NCBI GenBank assembly: GCA_945643635.1
Contig: CALZFC010000349.1
Span: forward strand, 1,993,501-2,057,500
Direction of reading: 5' to 3'
Length of the DNA stretch: 64,000 nucleotides
DNA from: Allodiplogaster sudhausi
Lineage: Eukaryota; Nematoda; Chromadorea; Rhabditida; Diplogasteridae
The translations under genes were made by a program, and so were the position numbers. The notes below the pieces were generated by a model that saw nothing but the letters and a program-made list of their open reading frames with translations, had not been told where the DNA came from and ran no database searches. Below are positions 1 to 11,600 of this stretch, piece after piece (within the stretch, counting starts at the first letter, position 1; each line of letters starts with the position of its first letter).

Positions 1-1197
1 CTCCATTATTAGATTCAAGAAATTATGTTAAATCGAAACCGTTGCATCGTAAAAATCATTGCAGTCCACAGCAGACGGCAGGTACTGAAATTTGTGAAAA
101 TTAACAGAATCGGGAAAATGTTTCATCTCTTATCCTGATAGGTTTTTTCTACATACAATTAATAACCTTTCCGTTCATGGAGCAACTGTTCTCGTTTATT
201 GCGTTTATTGCGACTCCATCTTCATTTCTGGAGTTTTCGAGAATTAAGAGATAAAACCCATTTTGAAGAACTATTTCGACCTGAGATCAAAACAACTTTT
301 TCAAACAACTAAAAAAAGCATGTCAAATATCGTGATATTGATGAGAAGTGCGAATAACAAGATCATATATATTGCTGATACTGGCTTGTCGAAGCATGCC
401 TAAAACTGATTTTTGACAAAAATTCGCTTAGATCACTATCAGTGATTTTTTTTATACTTCGCAGATCTCCTAACGACGGTTTAATCCTTCCAGTGGAATG
501 GCACCACGAGTGCAAATGGTCGATATTTGCCTTTGCATCATTAATCTGTTTTCATTCGTTTCCACTTTTGTTCATTTTAGCCTCCCTGTTTTATTGTTTT
601 TATTTGCCCCTGTTTCTTCTTTTTTATTTGCCTTTTCATAGTTTCATTTTGATTGCCCTTGCCATGCTTGGTGATTTGGAAGATCACAATAGCGCCAGTT
701 ACAAGAAAACAAATATGCACAAAATGAAATTGTTTTTGTCTTGCGTTATCTTAAGGAAGGATAACCATGACTTAGCCATCGCCAGTCGTTCAAGTGACTC
801 ACGTTGCTGGCGAGAAATTTTTGCTCTTGGAGATGGCCAAGACATTAACTCGTTGATGCTGCTCACTCTTCTCGATTCGCTTACTGCATATTCGCTTTTG
901 ACCGCACATTTACTGCACGCTTAGGTGAGTCTGAATCGGAATGGCAAGGGCAGAGTCTGATGGGCGAGGGTAGCATATCTGATGGCGAGTCCAATCTCCC
1001 CCTCCCCCCACCAGCCTTCCCCTTTCATCTACTGTATGTTAATATGTGGTGTATACCATATTTTTGGTGTTGTTGTCCTCTATGGAGTGACATTCAGGGT
1101 ACTGTAGTTTATAGATACATCTGATTCAAGATCTAGATTTACCATCACGTTTCAGGTGTGACCGAGCGAGGGTCATTTGAGTGTCTGGTTTCTATTT

Positions 1198-1234
<37 letters not shown>

Positions 1235-1440
1235 CGGCAAACGAAAAAATGAGAAGTACAATACTTGAGAAATGTTCAGGAGAAACCGACTATTGACAAA
1301 AGTATTTTTTTAAGAAGCCATTACATACATATGTAGTATGTGATAATGTTGGCCATCACCGTGAAGTCTATGAGAAGTCTAATAGGTAACTCTAAAAGAC
1401 ATTGAATGCTAAGTTTTCCTGGCGGCGTCGCGGAAGTAGA
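1..1440. other. Gene-poor left edge with a promoter-cassette relic
   Basis: No convincing coding exon is seen here. About 440-740, read on the minus strand, is a diverged copy of the cassette found upstream of the ShKT genes: the CACCAAGCATGGCAAG motif followed by an A-rich AAGAAG stretch. A (GA)n run lies at about 1201-1232. The 160-codon open frame over 442-924 overlaps the repeat and looks like chance. Confidence 0.5.
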
Positions 1441-1447
1441 GGCGGTT

Positions 1448-4400
1448 TCATGGTGAGCATGAAAGTTCTTCAGGCTCGACTTCAACGGACGCGCCACTGT
1501 CTTTGTTGACATATATGAGCGTCCTCTCGTTCACGATGAGCACGTCGACCTCGGTTGGCGGTGCTGGCGGAACCTGGAAATCCCATGGATGGTGAAGCAT
1601 TTCCTCGCCCCAATGCTCTCATTTACGTGAATCACCATTTTCATTTGGTAAATTGACAGAGTATTACAATATATAAATGAATAAATATCTAAATAGAAAG
1701 AAGCTGCTCTGTTATGTCTGGAAGATAATTGAAAAAAGGAAGTGAGCTGGGCAACAAATACATTAACGTATACATAAACTTTTTGCTGCCGCCAGATTAC
1801 GCAGAATATACCGCATTAATCAGCTTCTGGTTGTTCATGCAGCGGACGCGGCACTGTCCGATCTCGACTTGCATCACGTCAAGCTGCTCGAGGAGAGGTG
1901 ACATGTATCCCAGCTTTTCCATCTGTTTCATGCACGAGTCAGGCTTGCAGGTTGCCTGAAAATGTGGCAAGAAGAATTCTCTTTAAATAACATCAAATGT
2001 CAAAAAGTTTAATAGACGCGGTCAATGATTGGTCTCTATTTTCAATTGTAAGCGTTCTGCGAAATTGCACGATCAGAGTAGAGCGTGAAGGGCCGCGCTA
2101 AATCGCTAACGGTAAGAAACACCCGCGTCCTCTGAATGACTCTTCACTAACCATGCTGACTGGCCCGGGGATGGCCCTAAATCCGCCGCTCTCCGCACAG
2201 CATGCAATGCTCCGTGTCATAAAATCGACGACTGGCGTCATAGTCGTCTTCTGAAATGAAAAAAAAAATCTTTACAGTTAGGTGTACATATATGTATTGG
2301 CATATAATTTAAACAATGAATGTGAACTTTGTAAGGCTTCTCTGCTGAAAAATAAATTTTCAATATCAAATAGCCGTTATTCGTTATTATCTTTTTTCTG
2401 CGATTTCTCAAATAGAAATGTCTGTGAGATAGGCGAAACAAGGGTCAGTTTAAAATTGCAATTTTCATTTTCTGCACACTCCTATTAGTAGACTTGGCGA
2501 TGTTTGCTTCAAAGATGCATCAAACATCATAAATTTGTCTAAAGATATTTGCCAAAACGAATAAGTATAACTCATATGCGAATCTCTGTTACAAACAATT
2601 TGTGTTAACATACATACATACATACATACATGATGTATAGATATATCTATGTATTGATCTGTACTTGGCAGATATTTCTCTTTTGTCAACTGACGGTGCT
2701 GATAAATCCGGTACGGCAAGTTGCATGCACGCACACCGACCCCGTATAAGTGGGTTCGTAAGTGTAGCGCAATTCGGAGAAGTCGCCTCCGCCGAGATCG
2801 CCGAGCGGACATTTCTCCAGCGTGCCCGGCGGCTGAGTCGTCTGCATTGACGCAGCTGGAAGAACAAAGAGCAATTGTATTTCGTATGGAATCACCGATC
2901 GTCTTCGGAAGATTTGAGTGGAGTCTTAGAACGACCTGGGACTGCGCACGCCGCTTGGAGGAGCATTGGGACGTTGAGTGGCTGCCACGTCTTTGAAGCC
3001 TCGTCACATCGAACGTCCTCTGGCTTTGCCGTGATGTGTCCAGATGGTGCCTGTGTCTTCAGTAAGCCGAGGAATCAGATTAAACAATAAAAGTGGAAAT
3101 GTCACGGGAACAAAGTAGAAGGCACTTACGTAAGCGTATAAGGTAGCGCCTGGTGTACACTTTATGCGACATTGAGAGAATAGAAAGGTAAATACGGCGC
3201 AGAAGTGGCCTGAAAATGAGTGTGGATTGGAGAAGGCACCAATTTATACCACGTGTAATCGTTCCTTTAGTGGCGAGAAAGAATTTACGACAATCGACAG
3301 AATAATCTAAAAATCGATTTTAGCAGATAACGCTGAACCAGATGGGCAGAGGTTGCTAGTTATTTTGGGGAGAGCGCATCCGCAGTTGTCTGCAATATTC
3401 ATACATACAAAGTACATACAAATCGACGAACAACTCATTTCGTTCTCCGTGTTAGCATTTATCACAGGGCACGTGAGATTAACAGGCAGTTGAGTAAAGT
3501 ATTCAAGTTCGAAATCTAATTTCGTTCTTTTTTTGGCACATCTGGTACAAATTGAGAGATGAAGTTCAGCAAAAGACGAATCACTCAATGTTGGAAAGCA
3601 AAGTACGCTTTAATATCTCGTTGTTCTCACTCGGAATGAGATAAAGTGTAAAAGAGACTGACAGCACGCGATTGGCTTGGTGACAGGCGCGCCACTCTGG
3701 TCCACGAGGCCAGGCAGGGCTGGATTACATGTCACGTAGTCGAGAATTCCTCCGCCCTGCGATGAATCTTGTTTAAAGAGACATTATTTATTAATTCATT
3801 TACTTCTTTCAATAGAATTCCAAGAGCGATATATGAACATATGTATGTATGTACATATGTCGTTGCAATATAAGAGAACTTACACCAGAGTATCGCATCT
3901 GATAGAGGGCACAGTTTTTTGATGAACAACCGTATTTTGCGAGGCGGACATCCTCTATCAGTTCGTCCTTGTCCTCAGCATCCGGACCGTCCGCAGCATA
4001 TTCCAAGGCAGGACACATGCAGATTTTGTCTAAAGTATTTGTCTCTTAAAATTAGAAGCATAATGACCCAGCAAATGTGAAGTACTCTTCAATTCAATTA
4101 CTGGAACGTTTCGCAACTGACCGGCCTGACAAAAGACGCTTGCGCCGTCTTTGAACGTCTTTGGCGGAGTCGCAGCATCTTCATATTTGGGCGGTGATGC
4201 GAGTGCGCATGAAAGCTGCCCGGTCACGGGCTCGGCTGTGCCGGCCGCCTCCTGAAAAGTTACACACAACTTTAAGTAGATCAAATTGAACAGAAAATAA
4301 GTTAGAAAAGTGAAAAAAGTGTGGTTCTTTGTTACAAACAGAAATGGCTCTAAATCCTAGAGCAACTAACATCGTATGCGAAGAGCCTTGCTCCATTCTT

Positions 4401-4974
4401 GCACGAGGCCGTCGGACACGGCGGAGTGGCTCCCTTCGAGAGGAGGGCGTCGTCCGTGCAATAAAACTTGTCGCCGCCACAGACCTCTGGCTTCTCTGGC
4501 ACCTGTGATCTTTAGTCATTGTGAGAGCTGGCCAGAGAGAGAGAGAGAGAGCAGTACATAATTAAGATTTTTTCCCAACTTCCCCAAACAGTCTTGATAT
4601 CAAAACGAGATTGAATACTACGAAATAGCAAGTTGAAGCATTATATAGAGCCAAACCAAAAAGAATACTTTACCTTGTACTCAACGGCTTTGCATTTGTC
4701 GCAGGTTGGTGGAGGAGTTGTTGGAGTTGTAACCGTTGAACTTGTTGTTACGCCGCCTCCATCCGGAGTTGTGCTGCTCACTGGAGGGGGCCTGATAATA
4801 GAAGGAAAAAAACTGTTTAAGTTTTGACTTTTTCTTAAAGTTTTTGTACGATTTGGATATCAAATTGAACTACCTCGTCGTGGACGGATGTGTCACACCC
4901 ATCGCCATACACGCGAGTGTTGCGGGGCAAATCGCGGCCAAGCAGATGAAGATGAGCAGATGCTTACGTGCCAT
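1448..4974 (-). CDS. Gene A: secreted multi-repeat cysteine-rich protein (12 exons, about 483 aa)
   Basis: Exons read down the minus strand: 4974-4874, 4791-4674, 4502-4371, 4251-4122, 4029-3884, 3756-3663, 3209-3130, 3056-2936, 2855-2695, 2250-2152, 1955-1812, 1573-1448. All junction phases agree. The start gives a signal peptide (MARKHLLIFICLAAICPA), followed by a Thr/Pro-rich linker. Cysteine-rich units then follow, several opening with C-x(1-2)-C (CDKC, CMC, CHFC) and two ending in CC (IACC). If the GTCAGT donor after exon 9 is skipped, the frame stops at once (TGA at 2686-2688), so a short isoform is possible. The pattern is loosely like nematode C6-type (DUF281-like) secreted proteins, but I do not assign a family. 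An inverted copy, gene B, lies at 12.3-15.9 kb. The role is probably extracellular; the function is unknown. Confidence 0.72.
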
Positions 4975-5989
4975 TTAGTATATGCCTCTGACTCTGGATT
5001 TGTAAGCGACGGGGACTACTAGCATTAAATCATAGTTATAAGCTACCTTATCAGACGCTGTTATTTATTTATTTACTAGTTTAGCAAATACTCGTTTTCT
5101 GGTGTAATAATTGTTGTTCCAGAAAATATAATGACTTATGACGGCTACTAGAAGCTTTTTTTTACACGGTCTTTAGTATGAAACATTAGAAAGTATTATA
5201 TTACTTTATATAGGATGCGAATGATATGAAATGAAGATGAGTGAAAGCGGGTAGCTGCTTATATCATAAATGATGAGCGAGTGCCAAGCGCTCTTTTGGC
5301 GAGGGAAAGCCCGCTTAAATGAGGAGAAATCGCAAGCGCGAACAGTTCTGCCGAACAGCGTGCGCAAGGTCAACCAACCATTGCCTTGGTTAGGGGAAGG
5401 AAATGATTGCCTGGGGGAAAATGAAGAAACGCAAGGAGAACTCGGAACTCAGTGGATAAGATTAAATAATGCTTGACATGAGGAAACCTGCTTTTAGTTG
5501 ACAAGCACACTGACACTTTCGCCATGGAAAATGCAAATGAAAGTACGCGTAATAAATGGAGGACTTCAACTTTCAAGCTTTTTATTCAATTCCACGTGAT
5601 GGAGAGTGTGAGGTTCCAATAAACTACTGTCTTGAAAAGTAAAAATACATAGATGCATATATTTATTCCATTGGTATAAGTGTTTTTTTTCTCGTCTTAT
5701 TACCACTGCGTCCTCTCCATTCGATCTTTCATTGCTTTTCAGCTGTTGTTATTCCGATATCTCTATTACTCCGTTAATTGAGGCACGATTCAAATATAAC
5801 TTGCTGGGCCTATATTTTGCTGAGGATTCAACGAATCGAATACTCTTTCAATGCTCTTTTATTCAGCGGGGGGACCAAAAAAAGTTGTGATTCGTAGACA
5901 CACTTTGGCAAGCTTGGAAGGGCGACTTTGCCATGCCAATGATGGACATACCATTGAAGGAAAAGCTGACTTTGCTACGGAACGTTTCA

Positions 5990-6110
5990 CTTTCTCTCTC
6001 TCGCTCTCTCTCTCTCTCTATCTATGTCTCTCTCTCCCGCTCGCTCTCTCGCTCTTTCTCTCGCTCCCTCGCTCTTTCTCTCGCTCTTCCGTCCTATCGC
6101 TCTCTTTCTC
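5990..6110. repeat. CT-rich microsatellite
   Basis: Imperfect CT/CTCG tract immediately 5' of the LINE 3' tail. A shorter GA-rich equivalent lies at about 11580-11620 in the mirrored arm. The open frames running through it are low-complexity artefacts. Confidence 0.85.
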
Positions 6111-6111
6111 G

Positions 6112-6232
6112 ACACATTTTTACTGTGGGACAGAGTGCTTGGAATACTCTTCCACCACACATTCTAAAAATGAGAAACATTTCATGTTTCAAATCATCTT
6201 TACGGATGAATATTGCTGCCAATCATGCTTGA
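6112..6232 (+). mobile_element. Relic 3' end of a non-LTR retrotransposon (LINE reverse transcriptase tail)
   Basis: The frame reads VGQSAWNTLPPHI followed by SCFKSSL and a stop. This matches the conserved extreme C-terminus of many LINE ORF2 proteins, with the pattern G-x-x-x-WN-x-LP, then SFK-x-x-L. No reverse-transcriptase catalytic region is visible upstream, so it is a 5'-truncated fragment. A mirrored copy on the minus strand at 11457-11575 (VGQSAVEYTSG, SCFKSSL) shows that the insertion predates the inverted duplication. Confidence 0.65.
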
Positions 6233-6479
6233 ACATTACTTATTTTATGTATGCATCTGTTTTTGTCCATTTTATTATTCATATAAAATTTCCATACTCT
6301 TAGTTTTCCTAGTGAAAATTCGCACACTGCCCAGCGGTCGATCCTCCAGAAATTGAACTCATCGAAGCAGCTTTCTAAAAATCCGCTAAGCTGGCCGCGA
6401 TAAGTTTAGCCTAGTCTCCATCTGCAGCTGCGACGAAATTTTCCTCAGTTTTTCTCTGATTGTTCGTCAACTCATTACT

Positions 6480-6560
6480 ATCTCTCTATCCTCTTTCTCT
6501 CTCTCTCTCTCTCTCTCGTAAGCCCTTTTTTTTTTTAAAAATTTCTTACTTGTTTATTCC
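6480..6560. repeat. CT microsatellite and poly-T stretch
   Basis: (CT)n at about 6490-6517 followed by T10. No coding signal. Confidence 0.7.
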
Positions 6561-6639
6561 GTGTGTTTTGATAGCGGGATTACTAACCTACGGGTAATAC
6601 AACCTTTCGAAGAAGCAGTATTAGCAATATCAGTCGAGG

Positions 6640-6765
6640 TATTTTCACGCAGCGCAACCTGCGAAAGTGCACGCAAGCATGAAAGTGACAGCTCCGAGGG
6701 TGGGCGCAATTTTTTTTTTTAATATTATTTTCCAGTGATCGTTCTCCTTTGAAAGTGTAGTAGAA
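6640..6765. mobile_element. Partial copy of dispersed element family F2
   Basis: Contains the family's marks: a GTGATCGTTCTCCTTT end and a GCG-rich core with TTCACGCAGCGC. Other copies are at about 9155-9275, 17845-18110, 25425-25617, 26150-26260, 26915-27120 and 42825-43015. The ends resemble AAAGGAGNNCGATCACCGAA in inverted orientation, as in a small non-autonomous DNA transposon. Confidence 0.5.
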
Positions 6766-6845
6766 AATTGTGAAATAATAAAAGTTTTAAAAATGTGAAA
6801 AAGAAACGAATATAGCCTTGAACATAATGCATTCTCAAACACACC

Positions 6846-6966
6846 TTACGTTTCGTCTGGTTACGTAGTCGCCGTTTACGGCGTCATTGACCAACAAGGC
6901 AGAGAGATCTGCGAGCGCCAGCAGAGAGATCACGAGCGACAGCATGGCGATCATACATGCCCAGTT
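6846..6966 (-). pseudogene. Mirrored exon of membrane-protein gene J
   Basis: Reads NWACMIAMLSLVISLLALA, then VNDAVNGDYVTRR, and closely matches the gene J exon at 8938-9060. At its 3' edge the last codon ACG of the plus copy is reduced to AG before GTGTGT, which shifts the phase. The downstream J exons are absent from this arm, so the copy is a truncated relic. A second mirrored J segment (about 7140-7205) matches 8676-8735. Confidence 0.7.
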
Positions 6967-7440
6967 CTGTGGAATTTGTTTATTTATTTATAATTTTCTA
7001 TAAAAATTAATACATGTGTGAATTACAAATTGAATAGTTTTTGTGAATAACAATAAAATAAAGTTCTCGTAAATTGCTCATCACGCGGGAAGTTTATAAA
7101 TGTTATCATTAAAAAAAAAACTTCTAATATACAGTGATTCGCCAGACGAAGCCTCGCCATGTCATTTTTCGTTGCGGAATGACTTCTTGATGAGCACGAT
7201 AGATTCAAGCTGCCGTATAAAATGAACACAAATGTACACACACTCAATGTTCGCATCCTCTCACAATCAGAGACGATATTAGTTAAGGAAGTAAATGTTT
7301 CACTTTAGTATTGAGGAAAATTGAACCCTGTTGAGCGCTTATAAACCAGTGTTAGCGAGAAGAGAACAAGAGGGAGATAGAGAGAGAGAGAACGAGAGAA
7401 AGAGGGTTATGAGTAGACTTGCAGTATACTGAGAAACTTA

Positions 7441-8126
7441 GTCAGTGGGAAGCAGCCGTGACATTTGACTCATAGAAGAGACACTGGGACGGACGACTTT
7501 CTGTTGAGTCAGAGGAATGAAGCTACAGGGAAAAGGACTGGGCAACATGTTGTTGAAAAAAAGATATAATACTCTATCATTATCGGCGTCTATTTGAAAC
7601 TCGACTCTATAGTTAACTCGAGCAATCGTAGCGGTGTGCTCTTGTATACAACATTTCGAAAACTAAATTTATTAAATTAATTCAATTAATTTAAATAATT
7701 CCAATGTACTCCCGAGCTTATGGACTCCCTGGCCGTAAGTTAAATTTTTAATCCATAGACAAACAGGGAAAAGTTCATTTTCGTTCTCCCTTGAAAGAAA
7801 CGTTGTCTTGCAAAAGTACATCGGAGTATGCAAAAAAGGCATTTGAGTAATGATAGCGATTTCGAAATAAATTCGAAATGAACATGAAAATGCAAAACAT
7901 TTCTCCAAGACAAAAGCACCTTAAAAGGATTGCTCCGAATCTCATTATTTACGCGAGCTGCTTGGCCGGCGAGTGGTCGCCTCATCGATCTGCTCTCGGG
8001 CTGCCATCTCCCTCCTCCCTCTCTTCTTGTCTCTCTTCCATGGATGACGACCTCTCTTGCTGCATTCTCGCTGTCCTTGTGCCTCTTGACACTAGCGCTT
8101 GTCACAGCTTCTCCCTCGCTGACAAA
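7441..8126. other. Spacer at the centre of inverted duplication 1
   Basis: The left arm ends near 7440 and the right begins near 8127. The plus strand contains a possible hydrophobic start exon at about 8041-8133 (MTTSLAAFSLSLCLLTLALV). No donor with a phase matching the next J exon was found, so it is left unassigned. Confidence 0.4.
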
Positions 8127-8675
8127 GTTTCTCAGTGACTGATAGTCTACTAATAACTCTCTCTTTCTCTCGCTCTCCCTCTCTATATCTCTTTTTTCTC
8201 GTCACAGTAACAAGACGACTGGTTTTCAACAGGACAATTTCCCGAGTTCTTCTCTGCATTTTAGTTTTCCTCAATATTAAAGTGAAGCATTGACTTCCTT
8301 TACGAATATCGCCTCTGATTGTGAGAGGATGCAAACATTTTGTGTGTACTGTGCGCAAAGGTGCTAAAAATTAAAGCAAAGAGAGAACAAGACTGGTTAT
8401 TCTCGCCCGTTTCTTTGTTATGACAAGTATGCAATGAATTCCGCCTCTCCATTCCAGACATTAGTCATATTTGCTTCCGATGACGATATTTCTTTTTCTC
8501 TTTATATCTCTTTAATAATTGTTCTCTCTTGAGATAATGTTATTGTCCGAAAATCATTGCCGGGTAAGGACTGACTGATGGCACATTTTGTTTCGATTGT
8601 AATTGTTTGTGCTATTTGGATTTTCCAAGTTTGAGGCTCAAGAGCATGTACATTTTTGTTCATTTCTTACCGCAG

Positions 8676-10020
8676 GTTGAATCCATCGTACTCATTCAGA
8701 AATCTGGTCGCAACGAAAATGACATGGCAAGGACAAAATGACGTCTGGCGGATCACTGTATGTTAGAAGTTAACGTTTTGTTTTTACTTTTTTTGACAAA
8801 TGATAACATTTATTTAATCTCAGAGCAATTTACAATCTCTTTTTTTATTGTAATATAAAAAAAAACTATTCAAATTCTAATTCACCCATGTATTAATTAA
8901 ATATGGATAAATATAAAAGAATAAACAACTTCCACAGAATTGGGCAATGATGATCGCCATGATGTCTCTCGTGATCTCCCTGCTGGCCCTCGCATATCTC
9001 TCTGACTCGGTGGTCAATGACGCCATCAACGGCGACTACGTCACGCAACGCATCGTCACGGTGTGCTTGAGAATGGCATTGTGTTCAGGACTCTATTCGT
9101 TTCTTCCTTTTTTTACGTTTTTTTTAAAATTCTATTTCACTATTTTCTAAACTTTCAAAGGAGAACGATCACTAACAAATATTAAAAGTTCTTTTTTTGA
9201 ATTGTCGCGCCACTTTCATGCTCGCGTGCTCTTTCCCAGGTCGCGCTGCGTGAGAATAGCACGCACGAGAAAAAAAAAGCGTTCGAACGGCGGCTGTTGC
9301 CAATTGTAACTCTCTTATTATTTTTCGGTGATCACATTCCTGTAAAAGTCAATGAATGAAGTCGGAACCCCCCGGTTGAGTTAGAGGGATCAGCGAGGGA
9401 ACGGCACCAGTTAGGGCCACAGGGGCTGGGCATCTAGACTGACTATTGCTGCAACTTCCTCTTCGCAGGTTGTCATCGTGGCTGGCTATACGATTTCTTT
9501 CTCTCTCGTCCTCGCAGGCGTAAGACGAAGATCGCCGTCACTGCTGTTGTCTTGACTGTACCGCTCTCTTTTTCTTCCTCTCTCGCTCTCTGTATTTCTC
9601 TCCCTCTACTCTATTTCTCTTTTTCTCTATTTTACTCTCTCTCTCTTTCTCCTTCCCGCTCTATTTCTTGTTTCTTTTTTCCTATTTTACTCGTTCTCTC
9701 GTTATCTCTTTCTTTTTCTCCATCTTTCTCTCTTCCTTTCTCTCTTCCTTTCACTATCTCTCTCTATCTCTTTTTTTCTCGATATTTCGACCTCTTTCCT
9801 CTCTCTCTCTCTCTCTTTCTCTATTTCTCACTCACTCTCTTTCTCTCTCTCTCCCGATCAGGCTGCACTTCTACTACTTGCCGGTCTGATTGTCTGCTTC
9901 GACGAAATTGAAGAACTCTGCAAGGCGATATGAGGAGAAGAGAGAACCAGAGCAGAATTTTGTTAGTGGAGAGGGATACATAGATAGAGAGAAAGAACGA
10001 GAGAAGAGAGAAAGAGGGCT

Positions 10021-10051
<31 letters not shown>

Positions 10052-10503
10052 GGAAGAGAAAAAGAAGAGGGAAAGATAAAGTAAGAGATGGGAGGAGAAA
10101 TTGACGTCTTCATTTTTAATCAAATGTTCGTTGAATTTACTAGATTAAAATTATACTTGATTAATGAAATTTATGATTTTTTTTAACACTTAATATAAAT
10201 ATATACATTGCAGTGTTCTCTTATGAATTGATGATGTGCTTCGTGGCCGGTTGCTCGATCGCCGTTTACGCTACGGCGTGGTATCGTCTCCGAATCGATG
10301 AAGGTGCCAAAAAAACCCAGTTTGAATTCGCGCCCTTTTTGACTGACAATCATAATACAATTTCAAATGTGTTCTTCTCAGGAGACGATCATGGGGCCGC
10401 CTCATTGGGCGGCATGGAAGGAGAGACAGTCCTAAGGAGAGGAGGAGGAGCAGGAGAGAAAGAGGAACGAAATGAAGGCGAGGGTGAGGAGAGGAGGAGG
10501 TAG
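8676..10503 (+). CDS. Gene J: small multi-pass membrane protein (5' end uncertain)
   Basis: Supported exons: 8938-9060 (NWAMMIAMMSLVISLLALA, a transmembrane helix), 9469-9519 (VVIVAGYTISFSLVLAG), 9862-9883 (AALLLLA), 10214-10303 (VFSYELMMCFVAGCSIAVY, a helix) and 10382-10503 (acidic/basic Gly-Glu-Arg-rich tail ending at TAG). Phases from 8938 on agree: 0, 0, 0 to 1, 1 to 1, 1 to stop. A probable upstream exon at 8676-8706 follows a good acceptor (TTCTTACCGCAG), but its phase does not resolve. Three or four helices with a charged cytoplasmic tail fit a small tetraspan or MARVEL-like protein, but no diagnostic motif is seen. The helix exon is conserved in the mirror copy at 6846-6966. Confidence 0.55.
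9155..9275. mobile_element. Partial F2 element
   Basis: AAAGGAGAACGATCAC end followed by a TTGTCGCGCC and CGCTGCGTGAGAATAGCACGC core, reverse-complement-like to the copy at 6640-6765. It lies inside a gene J intron. Confidence 0.5.
9560..9860. repeat. CT-rich microsatellite block in a gene J intron
   Basis: About 300 bp of CTCTTT/CTTTCTC-type polypyrimidine leading straight into the acceptor of the exon at 9862. Long open frames here are repeat artefacts. A GA-rich partner tract follows at about 9930-10080. Confidence 0.85.
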
Positions 10504-11455
10504 AGGTAGATGAAGAGGAACAAACCTGGGAGGGCCTAAAAGACACCCACGCTGCGGTTATTCTCTCTCTGTCTCTCGCTCTCTCTCTTTCGCTCTTTCT
10601 TTCTCTCTTCCTCTTCTCGCCCTCTTTCTCTCCTCTTCTTCTTTCCCTCTTTCTCACTTCGATTCTCTTGGAATCTCTATTTATTTTATCTCTCGTTCTC
10701 TCTGTCGCAAGAATTTTAATAAGCTAGAGATGGATTATTTCAGGAAAAATTTGTATGTAAATACGCTTCGAATTAGGACATTCCTACGCATTTTCCTCAT
10801 GCTTTCTCATAGTTCGATTAACAGCTTTTCAAAGGTCTTGTTTTTTTTTATGAAAATCCATTTTGCGATGAAAACAATGTATTGCTTCGATTTTAATGCA
10901 TGCGCAAAAGAAATCTTGTTTGTTATATCAAACAATTTCATCAGATAATATTGTTTAAGTTTGCGCCGAAAGTAATGCGCTCTCTATATTGGCTGATAAA
11001 GCCAACTGACATTGTTTGATGCGCACATCTGACAGACAATTTCGTGGAAAGCAAATTGTTTGACATATCTAACATTCAAAACACGGTGGAATGCGACCTA
11101 TCCCATTTTAACACCAAAACGGCTGTATTACCCTTATTAGTCCCGCTAATCAAAATACACAATTTAAAAAATAAATAAATAAAAAAAAGCAGCCGATGGA
11201 GAATAGGCTAAACTTATCATGACGGCCAGCTTAGGGAAGCTGCTTTGAAATCAATTTCAGGAGGATCGATAGCTGGGCGGTGTGCGAACATGTCATTTAA
11301 TTATAATATTTATTGCACAGTGTAACATCATAGATTCAAAATGTAAAGAAAGAGCAACAACATTCAGCACGATAATATTCACTAGGACAACTGAGATAAT
11401 GGAAATTTTATATGAGTAAAAAATAGAAGAAAAGAGCTACATAAAATAAGTTATA
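10504..11455. other. Non-coding stretch inside the right arm
   Basis: CT-rich to about 10720, then AT-rich. About 11150-11290 is the reverse complement of about 6300-6440 of the left arm. No supportable gene was seen. Confidence 0.5.
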
Positions 11456-11456
11456 T

Positions 11457-11600
11457 TCAAGTATGATTAGCAGCAAAATCCATCCATAAAGATGATTTAA
11501 AACATGAAACGGTTCTCATTTTGGGATGTGTGCCGGAAGTGTATTCAACAGCACTCTGTCCCACAGTATTAATATGTCGAGAAAGAGAGCGATAGGAAGA
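11457..11600 (-). mobile_element. Mirrored LINE 3' tail relic
   Basis: Minus-strand copy of the fragment at 6112-6232, with the same SCFKSSL core and a stop shortly afterwards. It is flanked by the mirrored GA tract (11580-11620) and the same AAAGCTGAC-type upstream sequence. It came with the duplication rather than by independent insertion. Confidence 0.6.

Larger units (their letters stand above)
2400..7440. repeat. Left arm of large inverted duplication 1
   Basis: This segment matches 8127-16470 in reverse complement. Between about 4030 and 4830 the match is collinear and essentially identical, with paired coordinates summing to 17261. Elsewhere it is diverged with indels; paired coordinates sum to about 15904 near 6950 and about 15585 near 7255. 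The arms meet around 7.44-8.13 kb. The arm carries gene A exons 1-9, a LINE tail and a relic of gene J. Confidence 0.85.

Noticed and set aside
442..924. 160-codon frame with hydrophobic Phe/Leu run
   Set aside because: It is the T-rich complement of the A-rich promoter-cassette repeat seen elsewhere in the window.
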